A stretch of 20,403 bases of DNA, from NCBI GenBank assembly GCA_025356695.1, contig JANXSE010000363.1, positions 1 through 20,403 of the forward strand. Direction: 5' to 3'. Positions 1-5,849 of this stretch are shown here, piece after piece. The DNA is from Betaproteobacteria bacterium. Its GTDB lineage: Bacteria; Pseudomonadota; Gammaproteobacteria; Burkholderiales; SG8-41. The first letter of the stretch is position 1; each line of letters starts with the position of its first letter. A program made the translations under genes and the position numbers. The notes beneath the pieces are model-generated. The model did no database searches, was not told where the DNA came from, and saw nothing but the letters and a program-made list of their open reading frames with translations.

Positions 1-221
1 CCGATGTTGCCGGCCGCACCGGTGCGGTTATCGACAATCACCTGCTGCCCGAGCAGATTGCCCATGCCGCCGGTAACAATGCGCGCGAGTGTGTCGGCGC
101 CGCTGCCCGGCGACATCGGCACGATGTAACGCACCACCTTCACCGGATACTGCTGCGCCTGTACCGCATACGGCGCCGCGCCGGCAATTACTGCAAAAAA
201 TATTCCTGTAATGCGCTTCAT
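1..221 (-). CDS. Bug/TctC-family periplasmic solute receptor, N-terminal part (runs off the window)
   Basis: The first 73 codons of a Bug-family (tripartite tricarboxylate transporter TctC-like) extracytoplasmic receptor are present, and the rest lies beyond base 1. It begins MKRITGIFFAVIAG, a short Sec signal peptide probably cut after VQA, before QQYP. The family signature follows: a YPVK opening, then an IVPMSPGSGADTLAR segment ending in the Asp and Arg of the ligand site, then QQVIVDNRTGAAG. A strong GGAGG ribosome site lies 5 bases before the ATG. It starts 28 bases after the CMD-fold gene stop, so it is probably the last known member of the operon that begins with the thioesterase. These receptors bind carboxylates or other small organic ligands in the periplasm. 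The ligand cannot be read from sequence, and no TctA or TctB membrane gene is visible here. Confidence 0.9.
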   Translation of the reverse strand, partial: MKRITGIFFAVIAGAAPYAVQAQQYPVKVVRYIVPMSPGSGADTLARIVTGGMGNLLGQQVIVDNRTGAAGNI

Positions 222-249
222 AAACCCCTCCGTACCGCGTCACCGATTA

Positions 250-840
250 CTAACGATGTTTGCCGACGCTCCAGCCATGCCGTTTCAGATGGTGCTCGCC
301 GAATTCGACCGGTTCGGTTTCGAGCGCGGGCGCGATCGTATCGTTCCAGCGATTAAGGAAACCATTCAGCGACACCGCGCCGGCCAACTCGACAATCTGT
401 TCGTCGCTCCAGTGCTGTTTCAGGCGCGCCATCAGTTCATCGGTCACCGCATTCGGCTGTGATGCCGCTGCCACCGCAAAGTCGAGCGCCGCATGCTCGG
501 CTTCGTTATATAGCGGACTGGTTTTGTAATCAATGACGGCGTCGAGCTTGGCGTCGTCGATGCCGGCGCGATGCGCCGCCTCGGCCGCATGCGCCATGCT
601 GTAGTTGCAGCCGTGCTGACGGCTCGCCATATACGCGGCCAGTCGCTTGAAGCCTAAAGGCACCGTACTTGCCGGATCCCACACCGATTGCGCCAGCTGC
701 GCCAGCGCTTTCACCATCTTCGGCTTGTGCTGCATGATCAACACGCTGTTCGGCACATAGCCGAGAAGTTTTGCGTACTGCTGAAAACTCTCCTGCAAGT
801 CGGGATTGGCGTCGGCCGCCAACGGAGTAACACGGGCCAT
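250..840 (-). CDS. Carboxymuconolactone decarboxylase-fold (AhpD-like) protein, CxxS variant
   Basis: A 196-residue protein of the CMD/AhpD superfamily. The recognisable core is ASRQHGCNYSMAHAAEAAHRAG (residues 73-94), which matches the helix that in AhpD-type peroxidases reads C-x-x-C-x-x-x-H. Here Cys78 and His84 are kept but the second Cys is Ser81. A family-typical LDAVIDYKTSPLYNEAEHAALDFAVA stretch follows. With only one active-site Cys, classical disulfide-based alkylhydroperoxidase chemistry looks unlikely, so the real reaction is open (decarboxylase, hydrolase or one-Cys peroxidase are possible). An AAGGAAGG ribosome site precedes the ATG by about 3 bases. It lies 10 bases after the thioesterase stop and 28 bases before the Bug receptor, which indicates one operon, probably for breakdown of an organic acid or ring-cleavage product. 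It is probably cytoplasmic, since no signal peptide is seen. Confidence 0.85.
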   Translation of the reverse strand: MARVTPLAADANPDLQESFQQYAKLLGYVPNSVLIMQHKPKMVKALAQLAQSVWDPASTVPLGFKRLAAYMASRQHGCNYSMAHAAEAAHRAGIDDAKLDAVIDYKTSPLYNEAEHAALDFAVAAASQPNAVTDELMARLKQHWSDEQIVELAGAVSLNGFLNRWNDTIAPALETEPVEFGEHHLKRHGWSVGKHR

Positions 841-850
841 GAACCTTCCT

Positions 851-1345
851 TTACTTTATGTGTATCTTCTTCGCGGGATTTTGCTTGACGCTGGTGTCAA
901 AGCTGCGGATTTTCGGAATCGCGATCTGCGTCTGCGTCACGATAGCGACCCGGGTGCCGTCGGCATTGCGGATGGTCGTCTGCCAGACCGAGGTGGTGCG
1001 CCCGATGTGCAGCGGGATCGACACTGCCTTCAGCACCGGGCCCAGCCCGGCCGAAAAGAAATTGGTTTTCGATTCGATAGTGCCGCCACTGTACCCGGGC
1101 GGCCGGTTTGCCACAGCGCCGCAGGCGCCCATTGCATCGGCAAAGGCCATCAACGCGCCGCCATTGACGTTGCCGCGGTAGTTCTGATGCATGGGCTTCA
1201 CTTTCATCTCACCGACGACTTTCTTCGGCGTTACTGAAATCAGCTTATAGCCAAGGGTGCGCGGCATGCCGCCTTTCATCACCGAACTCATGACCGCCTT
1301 GCGGACGGCGACGGCTTGCGCCGGCGGTTTGCTGCCTTTATTCAT
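851..1345 (-). CDS. PaaI-like hotdog-fold thioesterase
   Basis: A 164-residue single-domain hotdog protein. The signature block HQNYRGNVNGGALMAFADAMG (residues 53-73) matches the PaaI/YiiD-type pattern H-x-N-x-x-G-x-x-H-G-G-x-x-x-x-x-x-D, with Asn61 where His is usual before the Gly-Gly pair. Asp70 on the central helix is the likely catalytic acid. A TIESKTNFFSAG strand and an IGRTTSVWQTTI strand complete the fold. Such enzymes hydrolyse acyl- or aroyl-CoA thioesters in the cytoplasm; the actual substrate is unknown. The ATG at 1345 has GAGGAG 3 bases upstream. It is the first gene of a leftward operon (thioesterase, CMD-fold protein, Bug receptor). The operon is driven from a shared divergent region with a well-formed promoter 40-68 bases upstream. 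Confidence 0.87.
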   Translation of the reverse strand: MNKGSKPPAQAVAVRKAVMSSVMKGGMPRTLGYKLISVTPKKVVGEMKVKPMHQNYRGNVNGGALMAFADAMGACGAVANRPPGYSGGTIESKTNFFSAGLGPVLKAVSIPLHIGRTTSVWQTTIRNADGTRVAIVTQTQIAIPKIRSFDTSVKQNPAKKIHIK

Positions 1346-1384
1346 TGACTCCTCGCGTTTTTGAATAATTTGATCGGGACGCCT

Positions 1385-1413
1385 AGTTTAGGCAGCACTG
1401 CGGAATTTGTCGA
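1385..1413 (-). promoter_or_regulatory. Predicted sigma70 promoter for the thioesterase operon
   Basis: Read on the - strand, -35 TCGACA (1413-1408; 5 of 6 to TTGACA) is followed by a 17-base spacer and -10 TAAACT (1390-1385; 4 of 6). The start would fall near 1378, leaving a leader of about 33 bases. A perfect 5-bp inverted repeat, GCCTA-GTT-TAGGC (1381-1393), overlaps the -10 and could be a small operator. Prediction by eye only. Confidence 0.5.
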
Positions 1414-1429
1414 TGCGCTCGAATGGCGC

Positions 1430-1438
1430 TGCTAATAT
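1430..1438 (+). promoter_or_regulatory. Possible extended -10 promoter for the rightward CMD-fold gene
   Basis: TGC-TAATAT at 1430-1438 reads as an extended -10 element about 35 bases upstream of the start at 1473. No good -35 lies at the right distance; TTGTCG at 1407-1412 is 20 bases away. It would be back-to-back with the leftward promoter, so the two divergent units may be co-regulated. Weak prediction. Confidence 0.3.
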
Positions 1439-1472
1439 GCGGCCTCTTACAAAAATCATTCGGAGAATGCAA

Positions 1473-2099
1473 ATGAGCAACGAACAGCACGCGATCAAAC
1501 AAATGACCTATGCAGTCGTGCCGGACCGCATGCCGGCAATGGCGCCGGAACAAATGACTGAAGCGCAAAAGCAGGCTGCTGCATTGCTGGCTTCAGGTCC
1601 GCGCGGCTCGATGAAAGGTCCGTTCTGGCCGATGCTGCGCAGCCCCGAATTCATGAATGTGGCGCAAAAGGTCGGCGAGTACATCCGCTGGAAATGCCCG
1701 CTCGACAAACGCATTAACGAAATGGCGGCGCTGATCGGCGCGCGGGCGTGGACCCAGCAATACGAATGGTGGGCGCATTATCCGCAGGCGCTTGCCGCCG
1801 GACTGAAAAAAGACATCGCCGATGCCATCGCCGCGGGCCGCCGTCCCGCCGGCATGGCCGCTGACGAGGAAATTCTCTATGACTTCGTGACTGAATTGCT
1901 CACCAACAAAAGCGTCAGCGACCCGACCTACGCGCGCGCCGTCGGCCAGTTCGGTGAAGGTGGCATCATCGATCTGCTCGGCATCCTCGGCTACTACACG
2001 ATGCTGGCGATGATCATGAACGTGTCGCGCACCTCGATTCCAAAAGGCGGGCCGTTGCCGCTGGACCCGGTACCGGAACAACTGCGCTCACCGACCTGA
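1473..2099 (+). CDS. Carboxymuconolactone decarboxylase-family protein
   Basis: A 208-residue CMD-family protein of the longer 4-carboxymuconolactone-decarboxylase-like type. Typical landmarks are SGPRGSMKGPFWPMLRSPEF (41-60), a helix with LDKRINEMAALIGARAWTQQYEWWAHYPQALAAGL (78-111) and GEGGIIDLLGILGYYTMLAMIMN (161-183). The active helix carries Glu83, Tyr97, Glu98 and His102 but no CxxC pair, so it is not an AhpD-type peroxidase. Roles in this family include decarboxylation of ring-cleavage lactones, and many members are uncharacterised. Several upstream in-frame starts exist. I chose ATG 1473 because CGGAG (1461-1465) sits 7 bases before it, whereas ATG 1467 would touch that site. It is divergent from another, only distantly related CMD-fold gene and is followed after 83 bases by the FMN dehydrogenase gene. 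Confidence 0.85.
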   Translation: MSNEQHAIKQMTYAVVPDRMPAMAPEQMTEAQKQAAALLASGPRGSMKGPFWPMLRSPEFMNVAQKVGEYIRWKCPLDKRINEMAALIGARAWTQQYEWWAHYPQALAAGLKKDIADAIAAGRRPAGMAADEEILYDFVTELLTNKSVSDPTYARAVGQFGEGGIIDLLGILGYYTMLAMIMNVSRTSIPKGGPLPLDPVPEQLRSPT

Positions 2100-2124
2100 T
2101 TTACCCGCTGTGCCGTTATTTGAT

Positions 2125-2153
2125 TTGCGCCGGTGAAAACGCGGGCGTAGGAT
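2125..2153 (+). promoter_or_regulatory. Predicted sigma70 promoter for the FMN dehydrogenase gene
   Basis: -35 TTGCGC (2125-2130), a 17-base spacer and -10 TAGGAT (2148-2153) lie 30 bases upstream of the ATG at 2183. The same spacing and the same -10 hexamer occur before the GMC dehydrogenase operon at 12122-12150. The gene may also be read from the CMD-fold gene in front. Prediction by eye. Confidence 0.45.
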
Positions 2154-2182
2154 GGCACTTCTGATTTTTCAGAGAGGCCGCT

Positions 2183-3448
2183 ATGACAAATGACTTTTCC
2201 AGCACCGCCCGCCGCCGCTTTCTCCAGTTTCTTGCGGCAAGTCCTTATGTGGCATCGGTCGGCGGGGTCGCGACCTTTCTGCAGCAGGATAGCTACGCCC
2301 AGGATATCAAGCAAAGCGGTTTCGCCAGCATCGTGCGCGACCGCATGAGCTATGTCGAAGATCCCAAAGACGCGCTGACGGTGTTTGATTTCGAGGAAAC
2401 GGCGCGCCGCAAAGTGCAGGCCGGCCACTGGTCTTATATGGCGAGCGGCACCGACGACGACGCGACGCTATTCGCCAATCGCGAAGCATTCCGGCACATA
2501 CAGCTGCGCCCGCGCCGGCTGCGCGATGCCACCAAGGTCGATATGCGCGTCGATCTGTTCGGCACCACTTACAACAGCCCGATTTTCACCTGCCCGACGG
2601 GCGGCGAAATGTCTTTCCATAACGAAGGTGAATTGGCCGTCGCACGCGCCGCCAGGGCGCGCGGCACGATGCAGATGTTGTCGACCTCGACTTCGGTCGG
2701 TGTCGAGGATGTGAACAAGGCATTGGGCCGCCCGGTATGGCAGCAACTCTACGCGCCCTCCAACTGGGAAGCCTGCGCGCAATTGTTGAAGCGCATCGAG
2801 GCCTCCGGCGTGTCGGTGATCGCGCTAACCGTCGATAACACTACCGGCCGTTTTAGCGAAACCTATTTCCGCACCCGGCCGCGCGATTTGAAACAGTGCG
2901 AGGCCTGCCATAAAGGCGGGCCGGACGAGGGTCGGCACCGCCCCATGCTTGAGGGCATCGATATGCGCGGCGGACGCCGAACCGACCCGGCGATGGACTG
3001 GAAATTCGTCGCGCGTGTACGCGATTACTGGAAAGGAAAATTCATCATCAAGGGCATCGACTCGGGCGAGGACGCCAAACTCTGTCTCACGCATGGCCTC
3101 GATGGAATACTGGTCTCGAACCACGGCGGGCGCTCGACGGAAACCGGGCGCGGCACCATTGAAGCGCTGCCGGAAGTCGTCGCTGCGGTCGGCGGCAGGA
3201 TACCGGTGTTTCTCGATGGCGGCGTACGCCGCGGCACCGACGTATTCAAGGCGCTGGCGCTCGGCGCGACTGCGGTTGGCATCGGGCGCCCGATGCTGTG
3301 GGGCCTCGGTGCATTCGGACAGGCCGGCGTCGATCGCGTGCTGCAAATCATGCAAGCGGAATTGAAACTGGTGATGGGCAATTGCGGCACGCAAAAAGTT
3401 GCCGACATCAACCGCGATTATGTGACTGCGCGGCACTGGCCGTCATAG
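2183..3448 (+). CDS. Tat-exported FMN-dependent alpha-hydroxy-acid dehydrogenase with an internal CxxCH motif
   Basis: A 421-residue member of the glycolate oxidase / L-lactate dehydrogenase family, which oxidises 2-hydroxy acids with FMN. It opens with a twin-arginine signal (A-R-R-R-F-L-Q at 9-15, probable cleavage SYA|QD near 39), so the enzyme should act in the periplasm. The family active-site residues are all visible: Tyr85 (YMASGTDDD), Tyr190 (QQLYAPSN), Asp218 (LTVDN), Lys290 (IIKGI), and His314 and Arg317 in SNHGGR. The usual Q-L-D after GGR is replaced by S-T-E. The barrel closes with DGGVRRGTDVFKALALGA and GIGRP. In the variable loop before RHRPMLEGID lies C239-E-A-C242-H243, a c-type heme attachment pattern that is not a general feature of this family. 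AGAGAGG at 2171 is the ribosome site. Because it is exported, electrons more likely go to a periplasmic carrier than to O2. The substrate is unknown. Confidence 0.92.
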   Translation: MTNDFSSTARRRFLQFLAASPYVASVGGVATFLQQDSYAQDIKQSGFASIVRDRMSYVEDPKDALTVFDFEETARRKVQAGHWSYMASGTDDDATLFANREAFRHIQLRPRRLRDATKVDMRVDLFGTTYNSPIFTCPTGGEMSFHNEGELAVARAARARGTMQMLSTSTSVGVEDVNKALGRPVWQQLYAPSNWEACAQLLKRIEASGVSVIALTVDNTTGRFSETYFRTRPRDLKQCEACHKGGPDEGRHRPMLEGIDMRGGRRTDPAMDWKFVARVRDYWKGKFIIKGIDSGEDAKLCLTHGLDGILVSNHGGRSTETGRGTIEALPEVVAAVGGRIPVFLDGGVRRGTDVFKALALGATAVGIGRPMLWGLGAFGQAGVDRVLQIMQAELKLVMGNCGTQKVADINRDYVTARHWPS

Positions 3449-3479
3449 CGGCAACCGCTGCCGTACATTTTCTCCGGCA

Positions 3480-4448
3480 CTATTGCCGCGGAATATTCGC
3501 TTCGCGCGCAATGCGCGCGTACTTGTCCATCTCGCGGCGGATAAATTCGGCGAAGGCCTCGGGCGTGCTGCCGACCGCCGACAGCCCCCAGGCGTCGAGT
3601 TGATCGCGCGCCTGGGGCGCACTGACCACCGCGGCCACATTGCTCTGCAGAATATTGACGATGCGCCGCTGCGTGCCGGTCGGCGCAAACAAACCGTACC
3701 AGCCGGTGACATCAAAACCCTTGAGCCCTGATTCGTCGATCGTCGGCACGTCGGGCAACACTTTGGAGCGTGTCAGCCCGGTGAAACCAAGCGCGCGCAG
3801 GCGCCCTGATTTCACATGCGGCGTGGCAATCACGGTGCTCGGAAACATCAACGCAATGTGACCGCCCAGCACATCGGTCAGCGCCGGTGCTGACCCCTTG
3901 TACGGCACATGGCTCAGTTTTGACTGCGCCATGATGTTGAAAAGTTCACCCGCCATGTGCAGCGTGTTGCCGACGCCGCCCGAGCCGTAGGTCAGCTGGC
4001 CCGGTTTCGCGCGATCGAATTCAATAAGCTCCTTCACAGTCTTCGGCGCCACCGATGGATGCGCAACCAGCACCAGCCCGCCGGAGGTCGCCGCCAGACT
4101 CACCGGCAGAAAATCGCGCAACGTGTCGTACGGCAGTTTTTTGTAGATGGCGGGATTGATCACGAACGATCCGGTCGTCATCAGCAGGGTATAACCATCG
4201 GGATTGGCTTTGGCGACGATATCGGTGCCGATGATGCCGTTTGCCCCCGAGCGGCCATCGGAAATCACCTGCTGCCTGAAACGTTCGGTCAGGCCATTGG
4301 CAAGAAAACGCCCGACGCCATCAACCGGGCCGCCGACGGCAGACGCCACAAAACGGATCGGCTTAACCGGAAAATCCTGCGCATGGACAAGCGGCAAGAT
4401 CATGATCGCAAGCGCCGCCGACGCGACAATGCGGAAAAGCATATTCAT
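3480..4448 (-). CDS. Bug/TctC-family periplasmic solute receptor
   Basis: A full-length 322-residue Bug-family receptor. The signal peptide MNMLFRIVASAALAIMILPLVHA is followed by QDFPVKPIRFVASAVGG and PVDGVGR, where the Asp and Arg correspond to the carboxylate-clamping region. Then come GANGIIGTDIVAKANPDGYTLL, the LSHVPYKGSAPALTDVLGGHI block and GWYGLFAPTG, all standard for the family. The stop of the upstream Bug gene overlaps this start (TAATG), and GGAG just before serves as ribosome site, so the two are probably translationally coupled. The Gly-rich first binding loop (AVGGPVDG) differs from that of its neighbour (APGSSNDT), which suggests a different ligand. No TctA/TctB genes are nearby, as is common for orphan Bug receptors in Burkholderiales. 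It converges on the FMN dehydrogenase gene with 31 bases between stops. Confidence 0.93.
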   Translation of the reverse strand: MNMLFRIVASAALAIMILPLVHAQDFPVKPIRFVASAVGGPVDGVGRFLANGLTERFRQQVISDGRSGANGIIGTDIVAKANPDGYTLLMTTGSFVINPAIYKKLPYDTLRDFLPVSLAATSGGLVLVAHPSVAPKTVKELIEFDRAKPGQLTYGSGGVGNTLHMAGELFNIMAQSKLSHVPYKGSAPALTDVLGGHIALMFPSTVIATPHVKSGRLRALGFTGLTRSKVLPDVPTIDESGLKGFDVTGWYGLFAPTGTQRRIVNILQSNVAAVVSAPQARDQLDAWGLSAVGSTPEAFAEFIRREMDKYARIAREANIPRQ

Positions 4449-5407
4449 TACTCCACTTTCAACCCTGCGGCCCTGACCACCAGCGCGGTGTCGGCAATTT
4501 CCTTCGCCAGCAGCCGTTTCATCTCGGCGCCGTCGCCGATGAAGACCTCCGACCCCTGCAATGCAAACTGCTCTTTGGCGTCACGCGTGCTCATCACGCG
4601 CACCATCGCCGCATGCAGCTTCTCGATGGCCTGGCGCGGCGTGCCGCGCGGCGCCAGCAAACCCTTCCAGCCGCTGCGCGTAAACCCCGGCAGCGTTTCG
4701 GCGAGCGCCGGCAACTCGCCCATCAACGGCGAACGCCGGGCTAGCGTATGCGCAAGCCCGCGCAGGCGGCCCGAACGCACTAGAGTCATCACGCCGGCCG
4801 CCGGCGGGATCGACCATTGAGATTCATTCGAAATCAGCGCCGCAATCGACGCCGCACCGCCTTTATAGGGCACGTGCAGCGAACTGAAGCCTGCCGCCAG
4901 CATCAAGGCATAGCCGGTGAGATGGCTTTGCGAACCGGCGCCGGCAGAAGCCAGATTGAGCTGACCCTGTTTCGCTTTGGCGTAATCGATGAATTCGCGC
5001 GTCGTTTTAACCGGCAGCAGCGGATTAGCAACCAGTATGTTCGGCGTATCGACAAACAGGCCGATGAATTCGAAGTCGCGCAGCGGATTGTATGACAGCT
5101 TGCTGTAGATATGCGGCGCCAGCGACAACGCGCCTTCCGACGAAACGATAATGGTGTAACCGTCGGCGATCGCGTTCCGGCCGATTTCCGTGCCGAGCAC
5201 ACCGCCGGCGCCGGCTCGATTATCAACGACGATCTGCTGGCCGAGTTCTTCACCAAGGCGCGTGGCGAGCAGGCGGCCCAGCGTGTCGTTTGAACTGCCC
5301 GGCGCATTCGGCATGATCATGCGGATCGGCCGCAGCGGATAATCTGCCGGCGCCGCAGTCGCAGCAAAAGCCGTGAGGAGCGCGAAAAGGCCGGCGCAGA
5401 AACGCAT
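4448..5407 (-). CDS. Bug/TctC-family periplasmic solute receptor
   Basis: A 319-residue Bug-family receptor. It starts MRFCAGLFALLTAFAATAAPA (Sec signal peptide, cut near TAA|PADYP). DYPLRPIRMIMPNAPGSSNDTLGR is the family opening, then QQIVVDNRAGAGGVLGTEIGRNAIADGYT, LHVPYKGGAASIAALI and GWKGLLAPRGTPRQAIEKL. I chose ATG 5407; the possible GTG at 5425 lies at the edge of a perfect 12-bp hairpin stem and would only lengthen the signal peptide. No strong ribosome site is visible at either. It is first of a two-gene receptor pair and lies downstream of the cytochrome c gene of the GMC dehydrogenase array. It may be partly transcribed from that array unless the hairpin at 5425-5452 stops transcription. 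The link hints that a ligand handled by these receptors could be related to the dehydrogenase substrates (inference). Confidence 0.9.
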   Translation of the reverse strand: MRFCAGLFALLTAFAATAAPADYPLRPIRMIMPNAPGSSNDTLGRLLATRLGEELGQQIVVDNRAGAGGVLGTEIGRNAIADGYTIIVSSEGALSLAPHIYSKLSYNPLRDFEFIGLFVDTPNILVANPLLPVKTTREFIDYAKAKQGQLNLASAGAGSQSHLTGYALMLAAGFSSLHVPYKGGAASIAALISNESQWSIPPAAGVMTLVRSGRLRGLAHTLARRSPLMGELPALAETLPGFTRSGWKGLLAPRGTPRQAIEKLHAAMVRVMSTRDAKEQFALQGSEVFIGDGAEMKRLLAKEIADTALVVRAAGLKVE

Positions 5408-5424
5408 GCTGAAGGTCAATTGCA

Positions 5425-5452
5425 CGCGCCGGCGATAGCGATCGCCGGCGCG
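5425..5452 (-). terminator. Perfect 12-bp hairpin between the cytochrome c and Bug genes
   Basis: Arms CGCGCCGGCGAT (5425-5436) and ATCGCCGGCGCG (5441-5452) are perfect complements around a 4-base loop. It begins 6 bases after the cytochrome stop. There is no T-run after it on the - strand, so it is not a classical intrinsic terminator. It could be an mRNA 3'-end stabiliser, a processing boundary or a partial terminator that lowers expression of the receptors. Confidence 0.45.
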
Positions 5453-5458
5453 ATTGCC

Positions 5459-5830
5459 TTACTTGAACGTTGCGATCAGGTAGGCAATCAGGTCAGCACG
5501 GTCGCGCGCTTCCGGCATTCCCGAATACGGCATGCGGTTGGCGGGAATTTTTTTCTGCGGATCGGCGATATAGGCGTCGAGTTCGCGCTCGTTCCAGACA
5601 ACTCCGCTGCGCTTCATCGCCGGCGAATAACGGAAGTCAGCGGTATCGCCGGCCTTGCGTCCGATCACGCCGAACAGGCTGGGCCCGACGCCCGCGGCCG
5701 CGCCGCGCTCCGGCGCGTGGCAGGCGACGCACTCTTCGTATAACTTCTTGCCGCGTTGCGCGTCGCCGTCGGCGCAAACGATTCCGCTTGCAACGCACAG
5801 CGCAGCAGCGATGATGACTTTTCCTTGCAT
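5459..5830 (-). CDS. Class I mono-heme cytochrome c, electron acceptor of the GMC dehydrogenases
   Basis: A 123-residue exported cytochrome c. The signal peptide MQGKVIIAAALCVASGIVCA is probably cut before DGDAQRGKKLY. The heme site is C34-V-A-C37-H38. The axial Met is most likely Met100 in IPANRMPYSGM, close to the family pattern GxxMxFxG; Met105 is the alternative. The C-terminal helix ADLIAYLIATF is standard. An AGGAGAGG ribosome site precedes the ATG, 19 bases after the stop of the adjacent GMC flavoprotein, so the two are co-transcribed. In the related gluconate/sorbitol dehydrogenase complexes the cytochrome subunit is usually a larger multi-heme protein. Here it is a short, apparently soluble mono-heme carrier, which would move electrons from the flavoproteins to the respiratory chain. 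Confidence 0.93.
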   Translation of the reverse strand: MQGKVIIAAALCVASGIVCADGDAQRGKKLYEECVACHAPERGAAAGVGPSLFGVIGRKAGDTADFRYSPAMKRSGVVWNERELDAYIADPQKKIPANRMPYSGMPEARDRADLIAYLIATFK

Positions 5831-5849
5831 GTGGCCTCTCCTCTTGGTT

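Noticed and set aside
3447..3463. Small hairpin (AGCGG-CAA-CCGCT) between the convergent FMN dehydrogenase and Bug genes as a terminator.
   Set aside because: The stem is only 5 bp, alternative pairings exist, and the T-run (ATTTTCT) begins several bases away. Too weak to annotate.
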